Shown: in pieces, positions 8,772 to 17,020 of the stretch | Numbering within the stretch: position 1 is the stretch's first letter | Layout of the letters: each line of letters starts with the position of its first letter | Assembly: GCA_910587765.1 (NCBI GenBank) | Contig: CAJUNR010000017.1 | Coordinates: 24,778 to 88,777, forward strand | DNA from: an uncultured Lachnospiraceae bacterium | GTDB taxonomy: Bacteria > Bacillota > Clostridia > Lachnospirales > Lachnospiraceae | Reading direction: 5' to 3' | Length of the DNA stretch: 64,000 bases | Made by a program: the position numbers and the translations under genes | Notes under the pieces: generated by a model | What the model saw: only the letters and a program-made list of their open reading frames with translations | The model's database searches: none | What the model was told of the DNA's origin: nothing

Positions 8772-10301
8772 TTATTTCATGGACGCTACCCGGTCAAATT
8801 CCCGCTGAATCTCTTCGGACGGCGCTTTGGTCGCCAGACTGACGGCAACATTGACCGCAAGCGCCACGAGAAACGCCGGAAGCAGTTCATAGATTCCCAG
8901 TATTCCGCCCATGGGCCGCACCAGGAATTTCCACACGAAGACCATCACGCCGCCGCTGATCATTCCTGCCAGCGCCCCCTGAAGATTGGAACGCTTCCAG
9001 AACAGCGCCAGCAGCACCAGCGGCCCGAAGGAAGCGCCGAAGCCTGCCCACGCGAAGGACACGATCTGGAAGACCGAACTGTTGGAATCGCGCGCGATGA
9101 ACATGCCGATCACTGAAATCACCAGCACCGTAATCCGCGCCACCAGCATCCCCGTCTTCTCATCCATGTCTTTTACAAACACTTCTTTAAGAATGTTCTG
9201 AGAAGCGCTCGAAGACGCCGCCAGAAGCTGCGAGTCCGCCGTAGACATGGTCGCCGCCAGGATGCCCGCGAGGATCACGCCCGCCACAAGCGCCGCCAGC
9301 ACGCCGTGCTGAGAGATCAGATCGGCGATGGTGATAATAATCGTCTCCGAATCTTCCAGAGCCGGAATGGAACCGACCCTGGTCATGGCATTGCCGATGA
9401 CGCCGATGAAGATCGCCACCGCCATGGAGATGACGACCCATACGGTTGCCACTCTTCTGGAGAGATCCAGTTTCTTCGCATCCTCAATTGCCATAAAACG
9501 CAGCAGCACATGCGGCATGCCGAAGTAGCCAAGCCCCCAGGCCAGCATCGAGGCGATGGTGAGCGCGCCGTAAGGAGCCGCCGTGCCGGTCGCCGGGTCG
9601 TGAATCTGAACGAGGCTGAAATATCCGGCCATGGATTCCGCATTGTCGATGACCGCGCCGAAGCTTCCCACGTTCTGAATGCCGAAACCAAAGACCACGA
9701 TAATGGCGATCGTCATGATGATGCTCTGCAGAAAGTCCGAGGTGCTTGCCGCCAGAAAACCGCCCAGCGTCGTATAGGCGACGATTACAATCGCACTGAC
9801 GATCATGGCTGGCACATAGTCCCAGCCGAAAAGACTCGAAAAGAGCTTTCCGCAGGCCGCAAAGCCGGAAGCCGTATAGGGGACAAAGAAAATGATGATT
9901 AAAACGGCCGCGATCACCGAGAGTACTTTCTTCTCGTCCCGATAGCGGTTGGAGAAGAACAGGGGCAGCGTCGTGGAATTGCGGCACTCATGGGTATAGT
10001 GGCGGAGTCTTCTCGCCACGACCAGCCAGTTCACATAAGTGCCGATGGCAAGCCCGATCGCGGTCCATGCCGCGTCCGCCAGTCCGGTCATATAGGCGAC
10101 GCCCGGAAGGCCCATCAGAAGCCAACTGCTCATATCCGACGCCTCGGCGCTCATGGCCGTGACAAACGGTCCCAGTTTCCTTCCTCCAAGATAAAAATCT
10201 TCTGTCGTACGGTTCTTTTTCGCCAGAACCACACCCATGCCGACGACCACTGCCAGATAGGCGAGGATCGCGATCAGCATTAATACGCTTGTAGATGTCA
10301 T
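8772..10301 (-). CDS. putP: Sodium/proline symporter (SSS family)
   Basis: The 509-residue membrane protein has about 13 transmembrane segments and matches the solute:sodium symporter family, PutP branch, which imports proline with sodium. Recognisable stretches are the RTTEDFYLGGR motif after the first helix, SAEASDMSSWLLMGLPG (sodium and substrate region of helix 2), the GGFLAASTSDFLQ segment and MSTADSQLLAASS in the second half. The length is normal. AGGGAG precedes the ATG by 8 bases. The gene has its own sigma-A-type promoter and a terminator downstream, so it is monocistronic. The upstream TetR gene is a candidate regulator by position only. Confidence 0.93.
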   Translation of the reverse strand: MTSTSVLMLIAILAYLAVVVGMGVVLAKKNRTTEDFYLGGRKLGPFVTAMSAEASDMSSWLLMGLPGVAYMTGLADAAWTAIGLAIGTYVNWLVVARRLRHYTHECRNSTTLPLFFSNRYRDEKKVLSVIAAVLIIIFFVPYTASGFAACGKLFSSLFGWDYVPAMIVSAIVIVAYTTLGGFLAASTSDFLQSIIMTIAIIVVFGFGIQNVGSFGAVIDNAESMAGYFSLVQIHDPATGTAAPYGALTIASMLAWGLGYFGMPHVLLRFMAIEDAKKLDLSRRVATVWVVISMAVAIFIGVIGNAMTRVGSIPALEDSETIIITIADLISQHGVLAALVAGVILAGILAATMSTADSQLLAASSSASQNILKEVFVKDMDEKTGMLVARITVLVISVIGMFIARDSNSSVFQIVSFAWAGFGASFGPLVLLALFWKRSNLQGALAGMISGGVMVFVWKFLVRPMGGILGIYELLPAFLVALAVNVAVSLATKAPSEEIQREFDRVASMK

Positions 10302-10368
10302 ACTTTATTCTCCCTCTCATCCTAATATTATTCTGCTGAAAAATCATTGTTTTCACGCACTGTTTTGC

Positions 10369-10397
10369 ATTTTAGCACAATTTTGAATGGGATGCAA
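10369..10397 (-). promoter_or_regulatory. putP promoter
   Basis: On the minus strand TTGCAT (10392-10397) and TAAAAT (10369-10374) are separated by exactly 17 bases. A TGC precedes the -10, giving an extended element. The ATG is 68 bases downstream. Confidence 0.75.
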
Positions 10398-10461
10398 TAC
10401 AGAGTAAAGTACAGACTTCGTTCTGGTATAGCTGTTCAGATCCTTGCTGCCCGGACGCCCG

Positions 10462-11046
10462 TCAGGATTTCAGACTTCGGATCATCAGTGGGAGTTTCCT
10501 GCGCGCTTCCTCCGCCAGAGAATACTCTCCCTTTCTCAGGCACCATTCGTATAAGAGCGCCCGCTCGCACATGGCGTAGTAATGAACCATCTCGCTGACG
10601 CTCAGGTCCTGGGTCAGTTCTCCCCGTTCTCTTCCACGGGCTATAATTTTGCGCAGCAGCTTATAATAGGTGCGCGCATGGTCCAGAAGAGGTTTCTCCC
10701 CCCGGGTCGTGAGCTGGGTGGAATAGAGCCTGGCCAGGAGATCGAGGTTGATGGATTCTTCAATCATGGTCAGCAGTTCCTGATTCAGATACAAAAGCAC
10801 CTCGTAGCAGTCCGCATCCTCGGGAATCCCCGGCTCCAGCTCCTCGTATTTCTCATCCATCATATAGGCAAGGGAGCCGAGAAGCGCATCCTTTCCCTCA
10901 AAATAATGATAAAAGGAGCCCTTGGACGTCCCGGATTCCTCAATGATTTCCTCGATGGTCGTATCTTCATAGCCCTGTTCGTAGAACAGTTTCCATGCCG
11001 CCGAGACGATTTTGCTCTTGGTTTTTTTCTGATTCTTCTTCGCCAT
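10462..11046 (-). CDS. TetR family transcriptional regulator
   Basis: This 194-residue one-component repressor has an N-terminal TetR helix-turn-helix (KSKIVSAAWKLFYEQGYEDTT, then TSKGSFYHYFEGKDAL). The C-terminal ligand domain is unassigned. I place the start at the ATG 8 bases after GGAG; a GTG nine bases further upstream is less well spaced. It lies 49 bases downstream of hydF on the same strand and may be read through from it. The regulated gene is unknown; putP, just downstream, is the obvious candidate by position. Confidence 0.9.
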   Translation of the reverse strand: MAKKNQKKTKSKIVSAAWKLFYEQGYEDTTIEEIIEESGTSKGSFYHYFEGKDALLGSLAYMMDEKYEELEPGIPEDADCYEVLLYLNQELLTMIEESINLDLLARLYSTQLTTRGEKPLLDHARTYYKLLRKIIARGRERGELTQDLSVSEMVHYYAMCERALLYEWCLRKGEYSLAEEARRKLPLMIRSLKS

Positions 11047-11095
11047 GCCTGACACTCCGTTTCCTGTACAATCAAAAATTCTCCCGGGCCTTTGG

Positions 11096-12304
11096 TTACT
11101 CCGAAAATTCCGCCAGAAGATGCGGGAACATGGAGACGCTGCGTTTCAAAATTCCATGAATGTGCGCGATCGCCACTCCGTAATTGGTCATGGGGACGCC
11201 CTGGTCGGCGGCGCATTTCATGCGGTAACGAACTTCCCGTTCATTCAGCATGCAGCCTCCGCAGTGCAGTACCAGCGCGTACGGGGACAGATCTTCCGGA
11301 AATTCCGTACCGGAGCAGAACGCGAAAGAAAGGTCTTTCTTCGTGTACTCCCGAAGCCACCGCGGCAGCTTCACGGTGCCGATATCCTCGCATTGTCTGT
11401 GATGCGTGCAGCCCTCGGCGACCAGAACCCGGTCTCCGTTCCCGAGACGGTTGATCGCCGCCGCCCCCGGCACCGCGTAATCAAGGATTCCTTTGTACCG
11501 CGCCATCAAAATCGAAAAAGAGGTCAGCGGAATATGCCCGGGCGTATCTTTCGAAACCCGGCCAAAAGCCTGGCTGTCCGTCACCACGAGGGCGGGAGCC
11601 CTCCCCAGCGTGGCCAGCGTCTCCGGAAGCTCCGTCTCCTTCACGACGACCGCCATCGCCCCGGCGTCGATCACATCCCGAATCGCCTGCTGCTGGGGCA
11701 GGATCATCCGCCCTTTGGGAGCCGCCGAGTCGATGGGCGTTACCAGCACCACATAATCCTTCGGCCGGATCAGATCCGCCACCAGACGTACCCCGCTCTC
11801 CTCCGGCGCCAGCGCGCCCAGACGCTCCTTCAGTTCATGAATCCCGGTTCCTTCTTTCGCGCTGACGTACAGCTCCTCCGGCGTCTCCCCGGAAACCGCC
11901 CTTTCTCCCAGAAGATCCGATTTATTGCAGACGACCAGACAGGGAATTTCCTTCTCCCGGAACAGCGTCAGCAGCTCCTCCTCGCAGGCGCCTTTCCCCG
12001 CCTGCGCGTCCACCACCAGCACGGCGATATCCGTCTTGTTCAGCACCTGCTTCGTCTTCCTCACCCGCAGTTCTCCCAGGCTCCCTTCATCGTCATAGCC
12101 GGGCGTGTCGATCACCACCACCGGTCCCAGCGGCAGCAGTTCCATCGACTTGAGGACCGGATCCGTAGTCGTTCCCTTCGTATCCGAAACGACCGCCAGT
12201 TCCTGTCCGGTCACTGCGTTCACCACGCTGGATTTCCCCGCGTTCCTTCTGCCAAAAAAACCGATATGTACCCGGGCGGATGCGGGTGTATCATTTAATC
12301 CCAT
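11096..12304 (-). CDS. hydF: [FeFe]-hydrogenase H-cluster maturation GTPase
   Basis: The 402-residue HydF is the scaffold that assembles the two-iron subcluster of [FeFe]-hydrogenase. The N-terminal GTPase domain shows the P-loop GRRNAGKSS (residues 18-26), switch region KGTTTDP, DTPGYDD and NKSD. The C-terminal domain carries the iron-sulfur ligands as CTHH and, about 50 residues later, HCGGC, fitting the CxH...HCxxC pattern. The length is typical. hydE and hydG are not in the window, so the maturation genes are dispersed here. AAGGAG precedes the ATG by 8 bases. Confidence 0.96.
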   Translation of the reverse strand: MGLNDTPASARVHIGFFGRRNAGKSSVVNAVTGQELAVVSDTKGTTTDPVLKSMELLPLGPVVVIDTPGYDDEGSLGELRVRKTKQVLNKTDIAVLVVDAQAGKGACEEELLTLFREKEIPCLVVCNKSDLLGERAVSGETPEELYVSAKEGTGIHELKERLGALAPEESGVRLVADLIRPKDYVVLVTPIDSAAPKGRMILPQQQAIRDVIDAGAMAVVVKETELPETLATLGRAPALVVTDSQAFGRVSKDTPGHIPLTSFSILMARYKGILDYAVPGAAAINRLGNGDRVLVAEGCTHHRQCEDIGTVKLPRWLREYTKKDLSFAFCSGTEFPEDLSPYALVLHCGGCMLNEREVRYRMKCAADQGVPMTNYGVAIAHIHGILKRSVSMFPHLLAEFSE

Positions 12305-12372
12305 ACAGGTTCTCCTTCCCTGCGTGCCTTTTTCGGCGCGCCTCTTTTTTCCTGATTTTTAAATACGGTTTC

Positions 12373-12378
12373 ATTATA
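12373..12378 (-). promoter_or_regulatory. Extended -10 promoter of hydF
   Basis: On the minus strand TATAAT is preceded by TGC, 68 bases upstream of hydF. A short inverted repeat (GCACG...CGTGC) lies immediately upstream and could be an operator. The -35 region is poor. Confidence 0.55.
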
Positions 12379-12431
12379 GCACGAATTTTCGGTCCGTGCT
12401 TCATTACTTTTCACACCCCACGCCGGTTTCA

Positions 12432-12571
12432 GCCGGATACGGGCAGATCATCCTTCCAGACCCATTGAAGGGCGCCGGTCCTTAGGCGCGGTCTTTCACG
12501 CGCCTTAGTACCGCTGCGTCCCTTCATTAAGCGCAAGCGGGGTTTGGAAGGATGATCTGCCCGCATCCGGC
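12432..12571. repeat. 140-bp near-perfect nested palindrome
   Basis: The outer arms 12432-12462 and 12541-12571 are 31 bp each and complementary except at two positions, both of which would be G-U pairs in RNA. Inside are a second pair (TGAAGGG with CCCTTCA) and an inner GGCGCG/CGCGCC hairpin. Neither flank has a run of T. The element fills the hydF-glnN divergent intergenic space upstream of both promoters, so it is not part of either predicted mRNA. It may be a miniature inverted-repeat element or a structured RNA. Confidence 0.8.
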
Positions 12572-12608
12572 GTCCGGGTGGCATGGGTATGCGGAGCAAA
12601 AATTTTTC

Positions 12609-12637
12609 TTGTACTTTTCCGGCGGATATTGTATGTT
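12609..12637 (+). promoter_or_regulatory. Possible glnN promoter
   Basis: TTGTAC (12609-12614) and TATGTT (12632-12637) are spaced by 17 bases. The glnN ATG lies 40 bases downstream. The -10 is weak. Confidence 0.45.
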
Positions 12638-12677
12638 AATGGTATCTGTTCACAGGAACTGGAGAAAGGAATTATTT

Positions 12678-14801
12678 ATGGAAAAATATTCGGAATACAG
12701 TCACTCGATCATGGACATCTTCGGGATAAACGTCTTTAACGACAAGGCCATGCGTCAGTACCTCCCGAAGAGCATCTATTATGAACTCCGGAAAACCATC
12801 GAAGGAAGAAAAGAACTGGACCCGGCCATCGCCGACGTGGTAGCCGCCGCCATCAAAAAATGGGCCATCGAAAAAGGCGCCACCCATTATACGCACTGGT
12901 TTCAGCCCCTGACCGGTTTCACAGCGGAGAAGCACGATTCCTTTATCACGCCGCCCAAGGAGGACGGTTCCGTTCTCATGGAATTTTCCGGCAAAGATTT
13001 GATCAAGGGCGAACCGGACGCTTCCTCCTTCCCCTCCGGAGGCCTGCGCGCCACGTTCGAGGCAAGAGGCTATACGACCTGGGACTGCACGTCTCCCGCC
13101 TTTGTCCGCGAGGACGCGGCGGGTGCGATTCTCTGCATCCCCACCGCGTTCTGCTCTTTTACCGGAGAGGCGCTCGATCAGAAGACGCCGCTTCTGCGCT
13201 CCATGGAAGCCATTCAGGAGCAGGCGCTGCGGGTGCTGCGCCTGTTCGGCAATACGACCGCCCGCAAAGTCATCCCCTCCATCGGCGCGGAACAGGAATA
13301 TTTCCTGATTGACCGGCAGAAATACCTGCAGCGCAAAGACCTGATCTATACCGGCCGGACTCTTTTCGGCGCCATGCCGCCCAAAGGACAGGAACTGGAC
13401 GACCATTATTTCGGCACCATCCGCCAGCGGATCGCCGCCTATATGCGTCAGGTCAACGAGGAATTATGGAAAATGGGCGTCCCCGCCAAAACCCAGCACA
13501 ACGAAGTGGCTCCGGCCCAGCACGAACTGGCGCCCATTTATGCCGAGGCCAACGTGGCCGCCGACCACAACCAGATTATGATGCAGACTCTGAAAAGAGT
13601 GGCCAGCCAGCAGGGCCTGGTCTGCCTGCTCCACGAAAAACCTTTCGCGGGCGTCAACGGTTCCGGCAAACACAACAACTGGTCGCTGACCACGGACGAC
13701 GGGCAGAACCTGCTCGACCCGGGACGCCGGCCCCACGAGAACAAACAGTTTCTTCTGATTCTGGCATGTGTTCTGAAAGCAGTGGACACGCATGCGGACC
13801 TGCTCCGGGAATCCGCCGCCAACGTGGGCAACGATTACCGTCTGGGAGCCCACGAAGCGCCTCCCGCCATCATCTCCGTCTTTCTCGGAGAACAGCTCGA
13901 CGACGTGCTGCAGCAGCTTTTAAGTACCGGAAACGCCACCCACAGCTCAAGGGGCGGTACCCTGCATACCGGCGTCAAAACCCTGCCGGATGTGATCAAG
14001 GACGCTACGGACCGGAACCGCACTTCGCCTTTTGCGTTTACCAGCAATAAATTCGAGTTCCGCATGGTAGGTTCGCGGGATTCCATCTCCCACTCCACCG
14101 TGGTCATCAACACCATTGTGGCGGAAGCGCTGGCGGACGCCTGCGATATTCTGGAACAGGCGGAAGACTTTGAGCAGACGCTCCACGATCTGACCATTCA
14201 GTACATCGCCGAGCACCAGAAGATCATCTTCGGCGGCAACGGCTATTCCGAGGAGTGGGTGGCGGAGGCAGAGCGCAGAGGACTGCCGAATCTGCGTTCC
14301 ATGATCGATGCCATCCCCGCGCTTACAACGGAAAAATCCATCCGGATGTTTGAACGGTTCCGCGTATTCAGCGAATCCGAACTGCATTCCCGGGCGGAAA
14401 TCAAGTATGAGAGCTACAACAAAGCGCTGAACATCGAAGCGCTGACCATGATTGACATGGCGGTGAAGCAGATCATCCCGGCAGTCATCGGATACACCGG
14501 CACCCTCTCCGGCATCATTCAGTCGATGAACGCCATCGGAGTCAAACCGGTCGTCCAGACCGAACTGCTCACGGACATCACCAGACTGCTCGAAGAAACC
14601 AGCGGCGCGGTCGGCATCCTCAGACAGCTCGCGGAAGAAGCCGTCGGCATCGCTGACAACAAAACCCGGGCGCATTTCTATCATGATTATGTACACCCCG
14701 CCATGGAAGCCCTCCGCCGTCCGATTGACCGGCTGGAAATGCTGGTGGATAAAGAAGTATGGCCCATGCCTTCCTACGGGGATCTGTTATTTGAGATCTG
14801 A
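12678..14801 (+). CDS. glnN: Glutamine synthetase type III
   Basis: The 707-residue protein is a GSIII enzyme, which condenses ammonium and glutamate to glutamine using ATP. The size (about 700, against 450 for GSI) and the motifs THYTHWFQPLTG, EKHDSFI, GAEQEYFL (metal-binding), NEVAPAQHELAP and AGVNGSGKHNNWSL (active site) identify the type. I start at the ATG preceded by GGAGAAAGGA; the longer upstream frame is non-coding. The gene's 3' end overlaps the convergent MATE gene by 15 bp. With gdhA 2.2 kb away it supplies ammonium assimilation, although no regulatory gene (glnR, PII) is nearby. Confidence 0.96.
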   Translation: MEKYSEYSHSIMDIFGINVFNDKAMRQYLPKSIYYELRKTIEGRKELDPAIADVVAAAIKKWAIEKGATHYTHWFQPLTGFTAEKHDSFITPPKEDGSVLMEFSGKDLIKGEPDASSFPSGGLRATFEARGYTTWDCTSPAFVREDAAGAILCIPTAFCSFTGEALDQKTPLLRSMEAIQEQALRVLRLFGNTTARKVIPSIGAEQEYFLIDRQKYLQRKDLIYTGRTLFGAMPPKGQELDDHYFGTIRQRIAAYMRQVNEELWKMGVPAKTQHNEVAPAQHELAPIYAEANVAADHNQIMMQTLKRVASQQGLVCLLHEKPFAGVNGSGKHNNWSLTTDDGQNLLDPGRRPHENKQFLLILACVLKAVDTHADLLRESAANVGNDYRLGAHEAPPAIISVFLGEQLDDVLQQLLSTGNATHSSRGGTLHTGVKTLPDVIKDATDRNRTSPFAFTSNKFEFRMVGSRDSISHSTVVINTIVAEALADACDILEQAEDFEQTLHDLTIQYIAEHQKIIFGGNGYSEEWVAEAERRGLPNLRSMIDAIPALTTEKSIRMFERFRVFSESELHSRAEIKYESYNKALNIEALTMIDMAVKQIIPAVIGYTGTLSGIIQSMNAIGVKPVVQTELLTDITRLLEETSGAVGILRQLAEEAVGIADNKTRAHFYHDYVHPAMEALRRPIDRLEMLVDKEVWPMPSYGDLLFEI

Positions 14802-16124
14802 CCCCTGTTTCCAGACTCCCGTTCTGTAAAACAGGATGGACAGGGCGGTGGCAATGCTCCACCCGACAGGCCATGCGCACCAGATTCCCAGGTAACCCAG
14901 CCACCGGGAAAGGAGCACCGCCAGCGCCACGCGCAGAATCAGATCCGTAAAAGTAGAAGTCATAAACTGTTTCATCATCCCGGCGCCGCGGAGGATTCCG
15001 TCCGCCGCCAGTTTCACGGACACTACCAGATAAAACGGCGCCACGATGTACAGAAAACGGGTTCCCGACTGCAGCGCCAAACCGGAGGGCTCGTCCATAA
15101 AGATCCGAATCAGGCTTCCGCCGGCCAGAAGATATACCAGCGCGATGGGGACGCACAAAAGCCACACCATCTTGACCGCCGCCCGGAATCCGTCCTTCAC
15201 GCGCGAAGGAAGACCCGCGCCCAGATTCTGCGCCGTATAATTGGAAACTCCGTTTCCCAGCGTTGTCAGTGACGTTATAACCAGATTGTTCAGTTTGACT
15301 GCCGCCGAGTATCCGGCAATCACGCCGGCCCCAAATCCGTTAATCACTCCCTGAATGACGATATTTCCGACGGATATGAAGCTCTGCTGGAGGATGCTCG
15401 GCACGGCAATCATGGCGATCCGCTTCAAGAGCCGTGCGGAAAAAAGCACGGGCTTTTCTTTGGTCCGAATTCCGGACAGCCGCTTTCTCACTACCGCAAC
15501 CGCCAGAATGCAGCTCACTCCCTGACAGAGGAACGTCGCCCAGGCAACTCCGGCCACTCCCATCCGAAAGACGGAGACAAACAGAATGTCCACCGCGATG
15601 TTGGATGTCGAGGATGCCGCCAGAAATAGAAACGGTGTCCTGGAGTCCCCCAGCGCGGAAAAGATCCCGTTCGCCACATTATAAAACAGTAAAAAAGGGA
15701 ATCCCCAGATATAAATGTCCAGATACAGTCTGGAATCTGCAAAAATCGTATCTGGTGTCCGGATCAGCCGCAGCAGACCTCCGCATCCGAGAACGCCCGC
15801 CAGCACCAGAACCACGCACAGAACGGCGCTGGCAATCATCGAGGTGGAAACTGCCGTCTTCATTTTCCCATATTCTCTGGCACCAAACAACTGAGAGACG
15901 ATCACAGAACATCCGATGTTGCACCCAAAAGCAAACGCGATGAAGATCAGCGTGATCTCATAGCTGTTACCCACAGCCGCCAGCGCATTTTCTCCGATAA
16001 ATTTCCCCGCCACAAAGCTGTCCGCGATATTGTATAACTGCTGAAAAAGAATGCTTCCAAACAGCGGAACGCAGAATTTCCACAGAACCGCTTCCGGCTT
16101 TCCGACCGTTAAATCCTTGTTCAT
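14787..16124 (-). CDS. MATE family efflux transporter
   Basis: This 445-residue, roughly 12-helix membrane protein belongs to the multidrug and toxin extrusion family. The N-terminal pattern MNKDLTVGKPEAVLWKFCVPLF and the following LYNIADSFVAGKFIGENALAAVG are characteristic, and such pumps exchange drugs for sodium or protons. GAGGAG lies 8 bases upstream of the ATG at 16124; an ATG 13 codons earlier lacks such a site. The last 15 bases lie inside the 3' end of the convergent glnN gene, and no terminator separates the two, so antisense transcripts are likely. The substrate cannot be told from sequence. Confidence 0.92.
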   Translation of the reverse strand: MNKDLTVGKPEAVLWKFCVPLFGSILFQQLYNIADSFVAGKFIGENALAAVGNSYEITLIFIAFAFGCNIGCSVIVSQLFGAREYGKMKTAVSTSMIASAVLCVVLVLAGVLGCGGLLRLIRTPDTIFADSRLYLDIYIWGFPFLLFYNVANGIFSALGDSRTPFLFLAASSTSNIAVDILFVSVFRMGVAGVAWATFLCQGVSCILAVAVVRKRLSGIRTKEKPVLFSARLLKRIAMIAVPSILQQSFISVGNIVIQGVINGFGAGVIAGYSAAVKLNNLVITSLTTLGNGVSNYTAQNLGAGLPSRVKDGFRAAVKMVWLLCVPIALVYLLAGGSLIRIFMDEPSGLALQSGTRFLYIVAPFYLVVSVKLAADGILRGAGMMKQFMTSTFTDLILRVALAVLLSRWLGYLGIWCAWPVGWSIATALSILFYRTGVWKQGSDLK

Positions 16125-16308
16125 AATTTTTCTCCTCTTTTCCCGTATTTTTTCATCTTCCACATTATACCTTCCGCAGACCGATTTGAAAAGTACGCCG
16201 CGCCCTCAAGCGCCCCGGAGACGCTGTGTTTTCCCCGCTCCCGACGCCGGACTCCCGTTTCTTTTTTAGCAGAATCTTAACATTTTTTGTTTTTTTTGCT
16301 AAAATCTG

Positions 16309-16337
16309 CTGACATTTTCCTTCAGATCATGTATACT
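16309..16337 (+). promoter_or_regulatory. Strong promoter of the small-ORF island
   Basis: CTGACA (16309-16314) and TATACT (16332-16337) are spaced by 17 bases. This is one of the best promoters in the window, yet it leads only into tiny ORFs. The predicted leader of about 125 bases contains a CGCCGTAT/ATATGGCG hairpin and a second possible CAGG...CCTG stem before the ribosome binding site. Confidence 0.7.
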
Positions 16338-16468
16338 GTCTCTAACACCAGCAGGTAACCGCCGTATTGATATGGCGAATCTGCACAAGCTGCATATTTC
16401 TATCACCCGTACAGGGAGACTCCGTCAGAGAGCCGTCCTGGCCAATTGTCACAGGAGGGACTAAATTC

Positions 16469-16597
16469 ATGAAAAAAATTTTAGTTTTGTGTTTATGTGC
16501 AATGTTACTTACAGGTTGCGACAGCAGTACGAATAGAAATATGGGGTCAGGGTTCGGGTTCGGAGCCGTAGCCAGCATCCAGGAAGCCGTTGTATAG
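16469..16597 (+). CDS. Small lipoprotein, 42 residues
   Basis: This short frame has an excellent AGGAGGG 9 bases before its ATG. It starts with a lipoprotein signal peptide (MKKILVLCLCAMLLTGC), so after lipidation only about 26 residues remain, with a Gly/Phe-rich patch (GSGFGFGA). The first codons are A/T-rich, unlike neighbouring genes. I recognise no family. It may be a peptide-signal precursor, because lipoprotein leaders release pheromones in some Bacillota, or simply a short lipoprotein; both are inference. It is the first ORF after a strong promoter. Confidence 0.6.
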   Translation: MKKILVLCLCAMLLTGCDSSTNRNMGSGFGFGAVASIQEAVV

Positions 16598-16684
16598 GAA
16601 CACTGCCCTGCATCCGCATCAAATCACAGACCAAACATCACCCCGGCATCATGAGAACACATACAGAAAAGGGAGGTGCTGTTC

Positions 16685-16831
16685 ATGCGTAGGGATTGTA
16701 AAGACTGCAGGTATTGCAGCGACCGCAACAGGAACCGATGGAGAAGCTTCATCTGGTGTCATTTTCACCAAACTATAGTCGAGTCCAGCAGGGCGAGACA
16801 ATCCTGCGCACTCTGGCGCCGCGCTCTTTGA
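16685..16831 (+). CDS. Putative small Cys-rich protein, 48 residues
   Basis: GGGAGGTG lies 7 bases before an ATG that opens a 48-codon frame. The product starts with a cysteine cluster (CKDCRYC) and is rich in Arg, with further Cys at residues 25 and 41. No family is recognised. Another frame across the same bases gives a smooth peptide (GIVKTAGIAATATG...) but has no start, so a frameshift cannot be excluded. The stop falls at the loop of a GGCGCCGC/GCGGCGCC hairpin. It follows the small lipoprotein by 87 bases and probably shares its transcript. Confidence 0.35.
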   Translation: MRRDCKDCRYCSDRNRNRWRSFIWCHFHQTIVESSRARQSCALWRRAL

Positions 16832-16883
16832 CAGGCGGCGCCGGATTCCGCAGGTCCACACAGGAAGAGCGGCCCTTCTTTTC

Positions 16884-16976
16884 TGTGCAATCGAGCAGGG
16901 AAGATTTATTTTCCCCTACTCGCGCACCGGGCGTCCGTCAGCTTGCTGACAATTTTCCTTAGGCGCCCGTATGCAT
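16884..16976 (+). repeat. Double-hairpin interspersed repeat, copy A
   Basis: The element runs from TGTGCA to ATGCAT. Hairpin 1 is CGAG..GGGAA with TTCCC..CTCG. Hairpin 2 pairs CGGGCG with CGCCCG around an inner GTCAGC-TT-GCTGAC. Copies B (21034-21127), C (63791-63870) and D (minus strand, 50607-50693) share the architecture. It lies between the small ORFs and the gdhA terminator. Confidence 0.8.
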
Positions 16977-16983
16977 AAAAACA

Positions 16984-17014
16984 CCCCGGAACGCCTCTGT
17001 TTCCGGGGTTTTTT
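16984..17014. terminator. Bidirectional terminator, gdhA and small-ORF island
   Basis: An 8-bp CCCCGGAA/TTCCGGGG stem (16984-16991 with 17001-17008) is followed by TTTTTT on the plus strand and by GTGTTTTT on the minus strand. It lies 7 bases after the gdhA stop. Confidence 0.88.
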
Positions 17015-17020
17015 CTCTGT

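Noticed and set aside
16590..16778. A 62-codon frame overlapping the putative Cys-rich small ORF
   Set aside because: It has no ATG near the ribosome binding site and starts only with a far upstream alternative codon. A frameshift is mentioned as a possibility but not annotated.
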